NCBI GenBank assembly: GCA_014729665.1
Contig: WJJO01000156.1
Span: forward strand, 1 to 7,601
DNA length: 7,601 nucleotides
Direction of reading: 5' to 3'
Source: Caldifarciminota bacterium
Lineage (GTDB): Bacteria > Hydrothermota > Tepidihabitantia > B3-TA06
The notes under the pieces were generated by a model. It was not told the origin of the DNA. It saw only the letters and a list, made by a program, of their open reading frames with translations, and did not search any database. Position 1 is the first letter of the stretch; each line of letters begins with the position of its first letter. The translations under genes and the position numbers were made by a program. Positions 1 to 4,863 of this stretch are shown here, piece after piece.

Positions 1-35
1 CGTTTACATATACCGGCTCCTATGTCCGTAAGTAG

Positions 36-65
36 ACTTTACAAACCCGGTTTTCTGTGTTAAGT
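36..65 (+). promoter_or_regulatory. Weak candidate promoter for the five-gene plus-strand run
   Basis: A -35-like TTTACA (38-43) lies in ACTTTACAAA, which matches the -35 element of the two minus-strand promoters (ACTTGACAAT) at 8 of 10 bases. At the same 16-base spacing the -10 position reads TTAAGT, a poor match. A better TATAAT-like TAATAT sits at 65-70, but that spacing is 21. The resulting leader would be very short. The operon may instead be read from outside the window, so this call is weak. Confidence 0.22.
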
Positions 66-89
66 AATATATGCTAAAGAGGAGGTCAC

Positions 90-584
90 GTGGCAATTGA
101 CTATTCAAACCTTGAGATTGATGGATGGGGGCATGTAAAGGACTCGTTTTCACTGGTGATCGAGGCTGCCGCAAAGCTCCTGGGAATCGAAGTCCGCTAC
201 CGGACCGTTTATGCAATGTCAGCCAACTGTTTTGCACCGGTGCTCGATCCTGGTGAGAGCTGCACCGCTTGGTGGAACATGGTTGCCGGAGGCGCGCTGG
301 AGCTTGTTGGCGCCCGGTTCGGTCTGTCATTCCGGAAAGTCGATGTCGAGATGCCTGAAGACAGCAAGGAACGGGATGCCCGTATGTCTGCAGTCCTGGC
401 CGAAACGGCTGAGAAAATCAGTCAGGCGTTGGCAAACGATGAGGTGGTTATTACCTCGGGCGGGTGGAAGTTCGGGATTCTCAACAAACGCCACCGTGAG
501 TTCTACGATGACACCTCGACCAAGGGCGTAAGGATAGATGAATGGATCGAGTCGATGATTTCAAAACGAAAGGAGCAGAAATGA
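90..584 (+). CDS. Short protein resembling the N-terminal part of BtrH/C39-like proteins, possibly truncated
   Basis: 164 residues with a GTG start, chosen because AAAGAGGAGG (76-85) lies 4 bases upstream. There is no signal peptide or membrane segment, so it is probably cytoplasmic. Residues about 13-125 have a pattern I associate with the BtrH N-terminal/C39-like fold: a helix 'SFSLVIEAAAKLLGIEV', then 'YAMSANCFAP', then 'ESCTAWW', a long amphipathic helix (about 89-115), and a strand with 'VVITSGGWKFGIL'. The first helix lacks the Cys often found near its start in cysteine-peptidase-like relatives; Cys47 and Cys58 are present. Relatives as I remember them are roughly twice this length, so the C-terminal half seems to be missing after about residue 131. 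The tail ends cleanly in a Lys-rich helix and the stop overlaps the next start by 4 bases, so the gene is probably expressed. The family assignment is tentative and the substrate unknown. Confidence 0.62.
   Translation: MAIDYSNLEIDGWGHVKDSFSLVIEAAAKLLGIEVRYRTVYAMSANCFAPVLDPGESCTAWWNMVAGGALELVGARFGLSFRKVDVEMPEDSKERDARMSAVLAETAEKISQALANDEVVITSGGWKFGILNKRHREFYDDTSTKGVRIDEWIESMISKRKEQK
569..575 (+). promoter_or_regulatory. Ribosome binding site deciding the DUF3795 gene start
   Basis: AAAGGAG lies 5 bases before the ATG at 581. It supports that start over the in-frame ATG at 542, which lies inside the upstream gene and lacks such a site. The site is inside the last codons of the upstream gene. 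Confidence 0.8.
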
Positions 585-934
585 ATTCGGAAAACAAAAT
601 GATAGCCGCGTGCGGATTACAGTGTCATAACTGCGACATATACCAGGCACCCGACAATCCTGAGATTGCTCAGCGAATAGTCGCCTGGCTTAAGCGGGAA
701 AGAAACATAGAGATAGGAACAGAAGCCATCCGCTGTTTCGGATGCAAGCAGGACAGAAGTGAATGCTGGTCTGAAGAATGTTGGATACGTGAATGCTGTG
801 TTGATAAAAAGAAACTGGAATTCTGCAGCGAATGCGAAGACTTTCCGTGCAATAGACTTGTGGAATGGTCACAGCAGAACAACGGATACGCTAAAGGTCT
901 GGCGCGTCTTAGAAGGATGAAGCAAGTAGACTGA
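581..934 (+). CDS. Cys-rich DUF3795 family protein (putative metal-binding)
   Basis: 117 residues from the ATG at 581, whose ATGA overlaps the stop of the preceding gene. Twelve cysteines (11, 15, 18, 52, 55, 62, 67, 72, 73, 82, 85, 90) form the DUF3795 pattern: 'CGLQCHNCDIY' near the N-terminus, 'RCFGC' at 51-55, a Cys-rich middle, and 'FCSECEDFPC' at 81-90 followed by an amphipathic helix. Such spacing suggests binding of zinc or an iron-sulfur cluster, but the biochemical role of the family is not established. No signal peptide is present, so it is probably cytoplasmic. The length is normal for the family and the gene looks intact. DUF3795 genes are often found beside small GNAT and other accessory enzymes, as here. 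I infer cotranscription with the upstream gene from the overlap. Confidence 0.88.
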   Translation: MNSENKMIAACGLQCHNCDIYQAPDNPEIAQRIVAWLKRERNIEIGTEAIRCFGCKQDRSECWSEECWIRECCVDKKKLEFCSECEDFPCNRLVEWSQQNNGYAKGLARLRRMKQVD

Positions 935-954
935 TTGCATGAAGAGAAGTCGCT

Positions 955-1053
955 GTGGAGGTAAAAAACTACAGCTAGGGAACGAGAAGCAAGCACAGAG
1001 GTGATCATCAAGTTCTGGCCTCGCGGTCAACTCAAAAAGGGGTTGCTTGTTAA
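955..1053 (+). pseudogene. Probable decayed 5' fragment of an AAC(3)-I-like acetyltransferase
   Basis: This spacer reads like a broken copy of the start of the acetyltransferase gene at 1640. From 955 it encodes V-E-V-K-N-Y-S-stop-G, against I-E-I-K-R-L-R-Q-G in the intact gene. After a 2-base length difference, the frame from 1001 encodes 'VIIKFWPRGQL', against 'EIVDKFWPEGRL'. At base level, AAGTTCTGGCC (1010-1020) is identical to 1700-1710, and CTCAA (1031-1035) falls at the same offset of 690. The in-frame TAG and the frameshift mean it cannot be translated. The match fades at the start of the next gene. Chance similarity is not excluded, because the region is short. Confidence 0.45.
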
Positions 1054-1647
1054 ATGTCATTAATTATCAAGACCGAACGGCTGATCCTTCGTAGATACAG
1101 AAAAGCCGACCTTGAAGATATTCTTGAGTTTTCGCGGACCACGGATTGGTGGCTGGAGCGAATCCTGCCCTGGGAGGTGGACAGCCAGGACATCACCGAT
1201 TACTGGGAGAAAGTAAAGGATCTGAATCCGTTCAAAGATCCCAGATGGTTCGATCTGGTTATCGAAGTAAAGTCTCTCGGTAAGGTTGCGGGCATCGTGG
1301 GCTACGGCGTTACCGTGATTGACGAGCAGCACAAACAGGGCATGGTCGGCTGGCTTCTGGGATGTGATTACCAGGGGCAGGGATACGCCTCCGAAGCGGC
1401 ACAGGCGATCATCACCTTTGGATTTTCAGAGCTTAGCCTTCATCGTATATCGGCCCGGACAGGCATGGATAACGCCCCATCGTGGAAAATGATGGAAAGG
1501 CTGGGAATGCGGCGCGAGGCTCATTTCAGAGAAAGCCATACGGTAAAAGGCCAGTGGCGAGATGAGTACATCTACGCAGTCCTTTTACACGAATGGCAGA
1601 CCAGTACCCGTAACACACCCCGTAACACACAATCCAACAATGATTGA
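1054..1647 (+). CDS. GNAT N-acetyltransferase, RimJ/RimL type
   Basis: 197-residue acetyl-CoA-dependent N-acetyltransferase of the RimJ/RimL-like branch (Acetyltransf_3 type). The start 'TERLILRRYRKADLEDI' is the usual first strand and helix of this branch. The acetyl-CoA pyrophosphate loop is 'YQGQGYASEA' (106-115), following strand 'GMVGWLLG' (96-103). The later 'HRISARTGMDNAPSWKMMERLGMRREAHFRES' and 'WRDEYIYAVLLHEW' are typical motif B and C-terminal strand signatures. It is probably cytoplasmic. Family members acetylate protein N-termini, amino acids or small amines; the substrate cannot be read from sequence. AAGGGG (1037-1042) is a rather distant ribosome binding site. The last 15 or so residues, including a duplicated R-N-T-P block, lie beyond the fold and arise from a 12-base tandem repeat. 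The gene overlaps the next start by 8 bases. Confidence 0.92.
   Translation: MSLIIKTERLILRRYRKADLEDILEFSRTTDWWLERILPWEVDSQDITDYWEKVKDLNPFKDPRWFDLVIEVKSLGKVAGIVGYGVTVIDEQHKQGMVGWLLGCDYQGQGYASEAAQAIITFGFSELSLHRISARTGMDNAPSWKMMERLGMRREAHFRESHTVKGQWRDEYIYAVLLHEWQTSTRNTPRNTQSNND
1607..1630 (+). repeat. Perfect 12-base tandem duplication at an overlapping gene junction
   Basis: CCCGTAACACAC occurs twice in a row (1607-1618 and 1619-1630). In the upstream acetyltransferase it encodes the duplicated R-N-T-P in the tail, and it lies directly before the start of the next gene at 1640. Because 12 is a multiple of three, the reading frame of the upstream gene is kept. A recent slippage event is the simplest explanation. 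Confidence 0.9.
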
Positions 1648-2071
1648 AATTAAGAGATTGAGACAAGGAGACGAAGTGTTGGCTCAGGAAATAGTAGATA
1701 AGTTCTGGCCCGAGGGACGACTCAATGAGACTTTCTTATCAAAGCAAACCAACTATCTGCTGGCTGCATATGTCGACGATGCGTTCGCAGGATTCCTTTA
1801 CGCCTTTGAACTTGATAGATTAGAACAAGAAAGACCGATGATGTTCTTTTACTCCATCGATGTGCTGGAGAAATATCGAAGGCAGGGGATAGGGAAGAGG
1901 CTGATTGAAGAACTGAACAGAATCTGTGCCCAACGCAACGTATCAAAGATGTACGTGCTGACCGATGAGGCAAATACCGCGGCGTTGAAGCTATATCAGT
2001 CCACAGGAGGTAAGAGGGTGATGCCAGACAACGTGCTGTTCGTCTATAAGGAGTTTGCTGATGAAGGTTGA
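1640..2071 (+). CDS. GNAT acetyltransferase resembling AAC(3)-I family
   Basis: 143-residue GNAT enzyme, about the usual length for this family. The start at 1640 begins 'MIEIKRL', the expected first strand. An in-frame ATG at 1562 lies deep in the preceding gene and was rejected. No good ribosome binding site precedes it, so translation is probably coupled to the upstream gene, whose stop it overlaps by 8 bases. 'PMMFFYSIDVLEKYRRQGIGKRLIEEL' (66-92) is the strand plus acetyl-CoA loop (R80-R-Q-G-I-G-K86), and 'TDEANTAALKLYQSTGG' (108-124) is motif B. The overall pattern resembles aminoglycoside 3-N-acetyltransferase type I, but close relatives in environmental bacteria often have unknown substrates, so resistance should not be assumed. 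Eight of its 11 arginines use AGA/AGG against 5 of 15 in the preceding gene, hinting at a separate origin. Confidence 0.88.
   Translation: MIEIKRLRQGDEVLAQEIVDKFWPEGRLNETFLSKQTNYLLAAYVDDAFAGFLYAFELDRLEQERPMMFFYSIDVLEKYRRQGIGKRLIEELNRICAQRNVSKMYVLTDEANTAALKLYQSTGGKRVMPDNVLFVYKEFADEG
2048..2053 (+). promoter_or_regulatory. Ribosome binding site deciding the flavin reductase start
   Basis: AAGGAG lies 7 bases before the ATG at 2061, inside the end of the upstream acetyltransferase gene. It favours this ATG over the in-frame TTG at 2055, which would be too close to the site. Confidence 0.78.
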
Positions 2072-2585
2072 TGTCGAATACCTGGAGTACATGTGGCCCA
2101 TGCGTCACTTCCTGATAACCTGTGGTGATATCAGCGACAAAGCCAACATCATCCCTCTGAGCTTCGTTATGCCGGTATCCAGACAGCCTCCACTCATAGC
2201 CATTGCCGTGGGCAGGACCGCCTACTCCCTTGAACTCATCCTGCAGACTGGGGAGTTCGTGGTAAACGTACCTGCCAGGGATCTGGAAAAGGCTGTTTAC
2301 TACTGTGGGTATAACTCGGGCCGTGACATCGACAAGTTTACTGAAACCGGTCTTACCCCTGAACCGGCACGATCGATCAGGCCGCCGATAATCTCCGAAT
2401 GCGCGGCCCACATGGAGTGCAAAGTCGTGAATGAGATTGAAACCGGGGATAAGTACACCTTCATCGGCGAAGTAATCGAAGCGTACGCGGATGAGGAGAT
2501 AGCGGAAGGGAAGAGGGATTTAGAATACGCGAAGGGTGAATTCCCTCGTATTATCTATGGGACCAGGTTCATGAAGGGGAAGTAG
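2061..2585 (+). CDS. Flavin reductase-like FMN-binding split-barrel protein
   Basis: 174 residues, starting inside the end of the preceding gene (11-base overlap). It matches the flavin reductase/flavoredoxin branch of FMN-binding split barrels. 'DKANIIPLSFVMPVSRQPPLIAIAVG' (26-51) gives the first barrel strands. 'RTAYSLELILQTGEFVVNVP' (52-71) is the typical Arg/Ser FMN-phosphate region followed by the family 'eFvvNvP' strand. 'SGRDIDKF' (86-93) is the usual loop. 'HMECKVVNEIETGDKYTFIGEVIEAYAD' (117-144) gives the later strands. Members bind FMN and either reduce free flavin with NAD(P)H or pass electrons to a partner. No dedicated partner monooxygenase is visible here, so the partner is unknown. 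No signal peptide is present, so it is cytoplasmic. It is the last gene of the run. Confidence 0.9.
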   Translation: MKVDVEYLEYMWPMRHFLITCGDISDKANIIPLSFVMPVSRQPPLIAIAVGRTAYSLELILQTGEFVVNVPARDLEKAVYYCGYNSGRDIDKFTETGLTPEPARSIRPPIISECAAHMECKVVNEIETGDKYTFIGEVIEAYADEEIAEGKRDLEYAKGEFPRIIYGTRFMKGK

Positions 2586-2661
2586 GATGAAAGATTTCCG
2601 GGCATAGAGTCGATGAGGAATAAAGCAGGCTTGGGTTTTAATAGAACCAATGTAGGTTAAT

Positions 2662-2675
2662 AATACCGAGGTATT
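2662..2675 (+). terminator. Weak hairpin after the five-gene run
   Basis: AATACCGAGGTATT is a short inverted repeat (5-base stem AATAC/GTATT closed by a CGAG loop) followed by TTTTC. It lies 77 bases after the flavin reductase stop. The stem is short and AT-rich, so it is only a possible transcription end. The rest of 2586-2747 holds no gene I can support. Confidence 0.25.
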
Positions 2676-2747
2676 TTCAATCAGGGGATAAGCGGTTTAA
2701 CCAGCGGAATAATCAAACCTGACTATACTAAACTCAACCGCATTAAG

Positions 2748-2785
2748 TTGACTGAACTTGCATTTACCCTATCTGTTATTAGAAT
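2748..2785 (+). promoter_or_regulatory. Candidate promoter for the exported 392-residue protein
   Basis: TTGACT (2748-2753) is a good -35 hexamer. At a 16-base spacing, as in the two minus-strand promoters, lies TATCTG (2770-2775), a weak -10. An alternative pair is TTGCAT (2758-2763) with the stronger TAGAAT (2780-2785), also 16 bases apart. Either gives a leader of about 40-55 bases before the start at 2831. The two options cannot be separated by eye. Confidence 0.38.
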
Positions 2786-2830
2786 GATGAGAGTACATTC
2801 GAAAAATCACAACCATCAGGAGGAGTAATT

Positions 2831-4009
2831 ATGCGTAGGATAATTAGCATCTCGATGCTGGCTGTTACAGCAGCAAGCGCCCAGATGATATACGGGGATT
2901 GGTTTTGCAAGGCACAGAACTGGTCTCTTGTTCTTACTGAGGATGGAAACTACTCATCGCAGTATCAGGGAGGTTCGAGCGTTGGGCATTACTTCCTTGA
3001 TGAAAATTCGATAACCTTTCAGGATGCCTATACCTACAACGCATTTACCTATACCCTTCAATTTGCCGGAGACGTGATGCAGTTTACCGACCAGATGGGG
3101 GGGCAGTACGTTTTTACGCGTGTAGGGTCTGAGGCTGAAGCCCTTGATCCTGGCACTCAACTCGAAGGACCCTCGTCGTACGAAGCACCGGAGCTTGCAT
3201 CCAAGGACGGCTACGTGCTGCGTGAAGATCACGTTAAGGCAGGTATAGACATTCTCGAACTTGCAATAGGTGAGTTAATCTCAGAAGACGAAGCCGGGGT
3301 ACTTCTGGATGCATGGATAGGTGATTTCAACCAGGAACCGGAATCGGTATACGAAGATCTCAATGAACTAATTGGTTTACGGGATAAACTCTACACGATC
3401 ACCGATCCGTGGGAGGTTGCGATGCTTCGCGCGTCTCTTGTCGGCGCGTTCCATAACGAAGCTGAAAAAACCCCAAGGGAAGAATGGCACGAGTTCCTTA
3501 AGGTAATGTACGATCACGTAGAGGTAGTGGCATTTGACGAGACCAATCAGCTTGCCTTTACCGACAAGGACCTGGATGCATACCTGGATTACCTGGCATT
3601 CCTTGCAGTCCTGAATACCGGCAACAGTCTTACATGGTCTCAGGAGCAGCGCAGCTCAATCGCTCAGGAGGTCGCTGAAAACTTCCCTAAGATGAGTCTC
3701 GATGAGAAGAAGCTTCTTTGCGGTATGGATGTTATGACTATGTACATGGATTATGCATGGAATCATGCAAATGCATCGGCACGCAGCCAGATTGCACAAA
3801 GTATCGCCGGGAATGATTTGGCACCCGGTATAGACTACTCAACCTTTTCCCCGTCGGCAGGGACAAACACCGCCGGTGAGATGGATGATGATACGTACAA
3901 ACTGCTTCACGATTTGATGCTCGAAGACCACGCGGCATCGATGAACGTTATTTCGTCAATCGGGGGCGGTCCCGATTACTACTATGAGGTCGTGGAATCT
4001 GAGTATTAA
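2831..4009 (+). CDS. Exported two-domain protein of unknown function
   Basis: 392 residues; the ATG is 6-8 bases after AGGAGGAG (2818-2825 region). Residues 1-17 form a short signal peptide ending in A-S-A with likely cleavage before Gln18, and there is no lipobox, so the mature protein is probably periplasmic or secreted. Residues 22-97 alternate strands and turns ('GDWFCKAQNWSLVLTEDGNYSSQY', 'GHYFLDENSITFQD', 'YTLQFAGDVMQFTDQMGGQYVFTRV'). This is a pattern of small beta-barrel stress or lipocalin-like modules that read 'G-x-W ... dG-x-y ... G-x-y'. After a Pro/Glu linker (about 103-125), residues 130-328 are almost all helical; 'WSQEQRSSIAQEVAENFPKMSLDEKKLLCGMDVM' (269-302) recalls helical regions of DUF6683-like secreted proteins, a tentative likeness. 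The acidic tail ends in 'DYYYEVVESEY'. Only two Cys (26, 297) remain. I do not recognise the function. It stands alone between the two gene groups. Confidence 0.87.
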   Translation: MRRIISISMLAVTAASAQMIYGDWFCKAQNWSLVLTEDGNYSSQYQGGSSVGHYFLDENSITFQDAYTYNAFTYTLQFAGDVMQFTDQMGGQYVFTRVGSEAEALDPGTQLEGPSSYEAPELASKDGYVLREDHVKAGIDILELAIGELISEDEAGVLLDAWIGDFNQEPESVYEDLNELIGLRDKLYTITDPWEVAMLRASLVGAFHNEAEKTPREEWHEFLKVMYDHVEVVAFDETNQLAFTDKDLDAYLDYLAFLAVLNTGNSLTWSQEQRSSIAQEVAENFPKMSLDEKKLLCGMDVMTMYMDYAWNHANASARSQIAQSIAGNDLAPGIDYSTFSPSAGTNTAGEMDDDTYKLLHDLMLEDHAASMNVISSIGGGPDYYYEVVESEY

Positions 4010-4030
4010 GTACATAGTATTTCAACCTGC

Positions 4031-4043
4031 CGATATAGTATCG
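4031..4043. terminator. Small hairpin between convergent genes
   Basis: CGATA-TAG-TATCG is a perfect 5-base-stem inverted repeat inside the 40-base gap between the two converging stop codons (4009 and 4050). It could serve transcription from both sides, but the stem is short and no run of T follows on either strand. Confidence 0.25.
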
Positions 4044-4049
4044 CTGAGT

Positions 4050-4757
4050 TTAATGTATGCTGTCTGCTGTTGATAACCCGATATATTCCAGTGAATCGAA
4101 AGAAACGTCGATAAGAGGAAATTCCTTCCAGTCAAAGTAATCGTAGTGCCACCACTCCGAGTTGACGATGGTGAAACCGGTCGAGGTCATAAGATGGGTC
4201 AGAAGCTCCCGGTTTTCTCTCTGCTCTTCGGTCAATCCCTGATAATTTCTGTGTGAACGTTCGGTGAACTCGTCGAATCCGGAGCCCATATCGAGTTCTG
4301 AACCGGTTGAGTCCAGAAGTGTTAAATCAACCGCGGTCCCCCTGTTATGTCTGGAACCCCTTTTTGGATTGGCAACGTAACGTGAATCGGGAACCAACTC
4401 CCACATCCTGAACTGGACACGCTGAGGTCTGTAACAGTCGAAGACCTTGAGTCTGTAGCCGAGTATCCTTGCCTTTTTACTTACACGTACAAGGCTTTCG
4501 GCCATGCAAGTCCTTGCAAAGCAACAAGCTTCAGGATAGAGGATTTCACCGGTGAAGTTGTCTGTGGTTGCATATTTAATATCGAGAACGATGGTCGAAT
4601 CCAGTCGAATTAACTCGACGAAAGCCGCAGGATTTTCAGGAAGGGAAGGAAGGGTATCAACAGGTACCTCTTCCTCAACAACTACCTCCTTTTTCCCGCA
4701 TCCCTGAAAACTCGTGAATACGAACAACACCATAAGCAAGATGTTAATTCTTTTCAT
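4050..4757 (-). CDS. ddpX: Lipoprotein D-alanyl-D-alanine dipeptidase (VanX/DdpX, peptidase M15D)
   Basis: 235 residues. The start at 4757 is chosen because GGAGGAGC lies just upstream and a lipoprotein signal follows ('MKRINILLMVLFVFTSFQGC', lipidated Cys20, a slightly atypical lipobox). The open frame continues upstream into the previous gene without such signals. The mature enzyme begins after an acidic, Pro-rich linker (24-45). The active site is complete: 'FDCYRP' with Arg110 (equivalent to VanX Arg71), zinc ligands His137 and Asp144 in 'SRHNRGTAVD', catalytic Glu201 and zinc ligand His204 in 'EWWHY'. Spacings match VanX closely (7 and 3 residues within the motifs). 'DMGSGFDEF' (156-164) is another family signature. 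It should cleave D-Ala-D-Ala or similar dipeptides, anchored to the envelope rather than cytoplasmic like VanX. No vanH/vanA/vanSR genes are nearby, so peptidoglycan turnover or peptide scavenging is more likely than resistance. The symbol is by family. Confidence 0.93.
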   Translation of the reverse strand: MKRINILLMVLFVFTSFQGCGKKEVVVEEEVPVDTLPSLPENPAAFVELIRLDSTIVLDIKYATTDNFTGEILYPEACCFARTCMAESLVRVSKKARILGYRLKVFDCYRPQRVQFRMWELVPDSRYVANPKRGSRHNRGTAVDLTLLDSTGSELDMGSGFDEFTERSHRNYQGLTEEQRENRELLTHLMTSTGFTIVNSEWWHYDYFDWKEFPLIDVSFDSLEYIGLSTADSIH

Positions 4758-4762
4758 AATAA

Positions 4763-4770
4763 GCTCCTCC
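4763..4770 (-). promoter_or_regulatory. Ribosome binding site deciding the dipeptidase start
   Basis: On the minus strand GGAGGAGC lies 5 bases before the ATG at 4757. It fixes the start at the lipoprotein signal and rules out the 43-residue upstream extension of the reading frame. Confidence 0.85.
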
Positions 4771-4813
4771 TTGTAATTTGGGAGTATTGTTTTCATCGGC
4801 CTTAAACGTACAA

Positions 4814-4835
4814 GAGGCCGTCTGACAACGGCCCC
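4814..4835 (-). terminator. GC-rich hairpin between the glycan-binding lipoprotein and dipeptidase genes
   Basis: In the minus-strand RNA an 8-base stem GGGGCCGU/ACGGCCUC (one G-U pair) encloses a 6-base loop. It lies about 28 bases after the stop of the upstream lipoprotein gene and 57 bases before the dipeptidase start. Only a broken T-run (TTGTACGTTT) follows, so it may be a partial terminator that lowers readthrough into the dipeptidase gene, or an RNA-stabilising element. Confidence 0.45.
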
Positions 4836-4863
4836 GTCTGTTTCAGATATTACCTTGCTTGTT

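Noticed and set aside
1..89. End of an upstream gene at the left edge
   Set aside because: All three plus-strand frames stop within 63 bases, and none of the short tails can be recognised.
4..330. Minus-strand open frame of 108 residues over the first gene
   Set aside because: Low-complexity, basic composition, no ribosome binding site, and antisense to a gene with a good one.
939..1004. 21-residue plus-strand open frame beginning MKRSRCGGKK
   Set aside because: No ribosome binding site, and it overlaps the region that aligns with the acetyltransferase remnant in another frame.
670..1060. Minus-strand open frames over the DUF3795 gene and the following gap
   Set aside because: Their Cys/Ser-rich content mirrors the Cys codons of the DUF3795 gene on the other strand.
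1722..2411. 229-residue minus-strand open frame
   Set aside because: It is antisense to the second acetyltransferase and flavin reductase genes, both of which match known families; no signal for translation.
4050..4757. Vancomycin resistance cluster suggested by the VanX-like gene
   Set aside because: No vanH, vanA/vanB or two-component regulator genes are present, and the enzyme is a lipoprotein, unlike cytoplasmic VanX.
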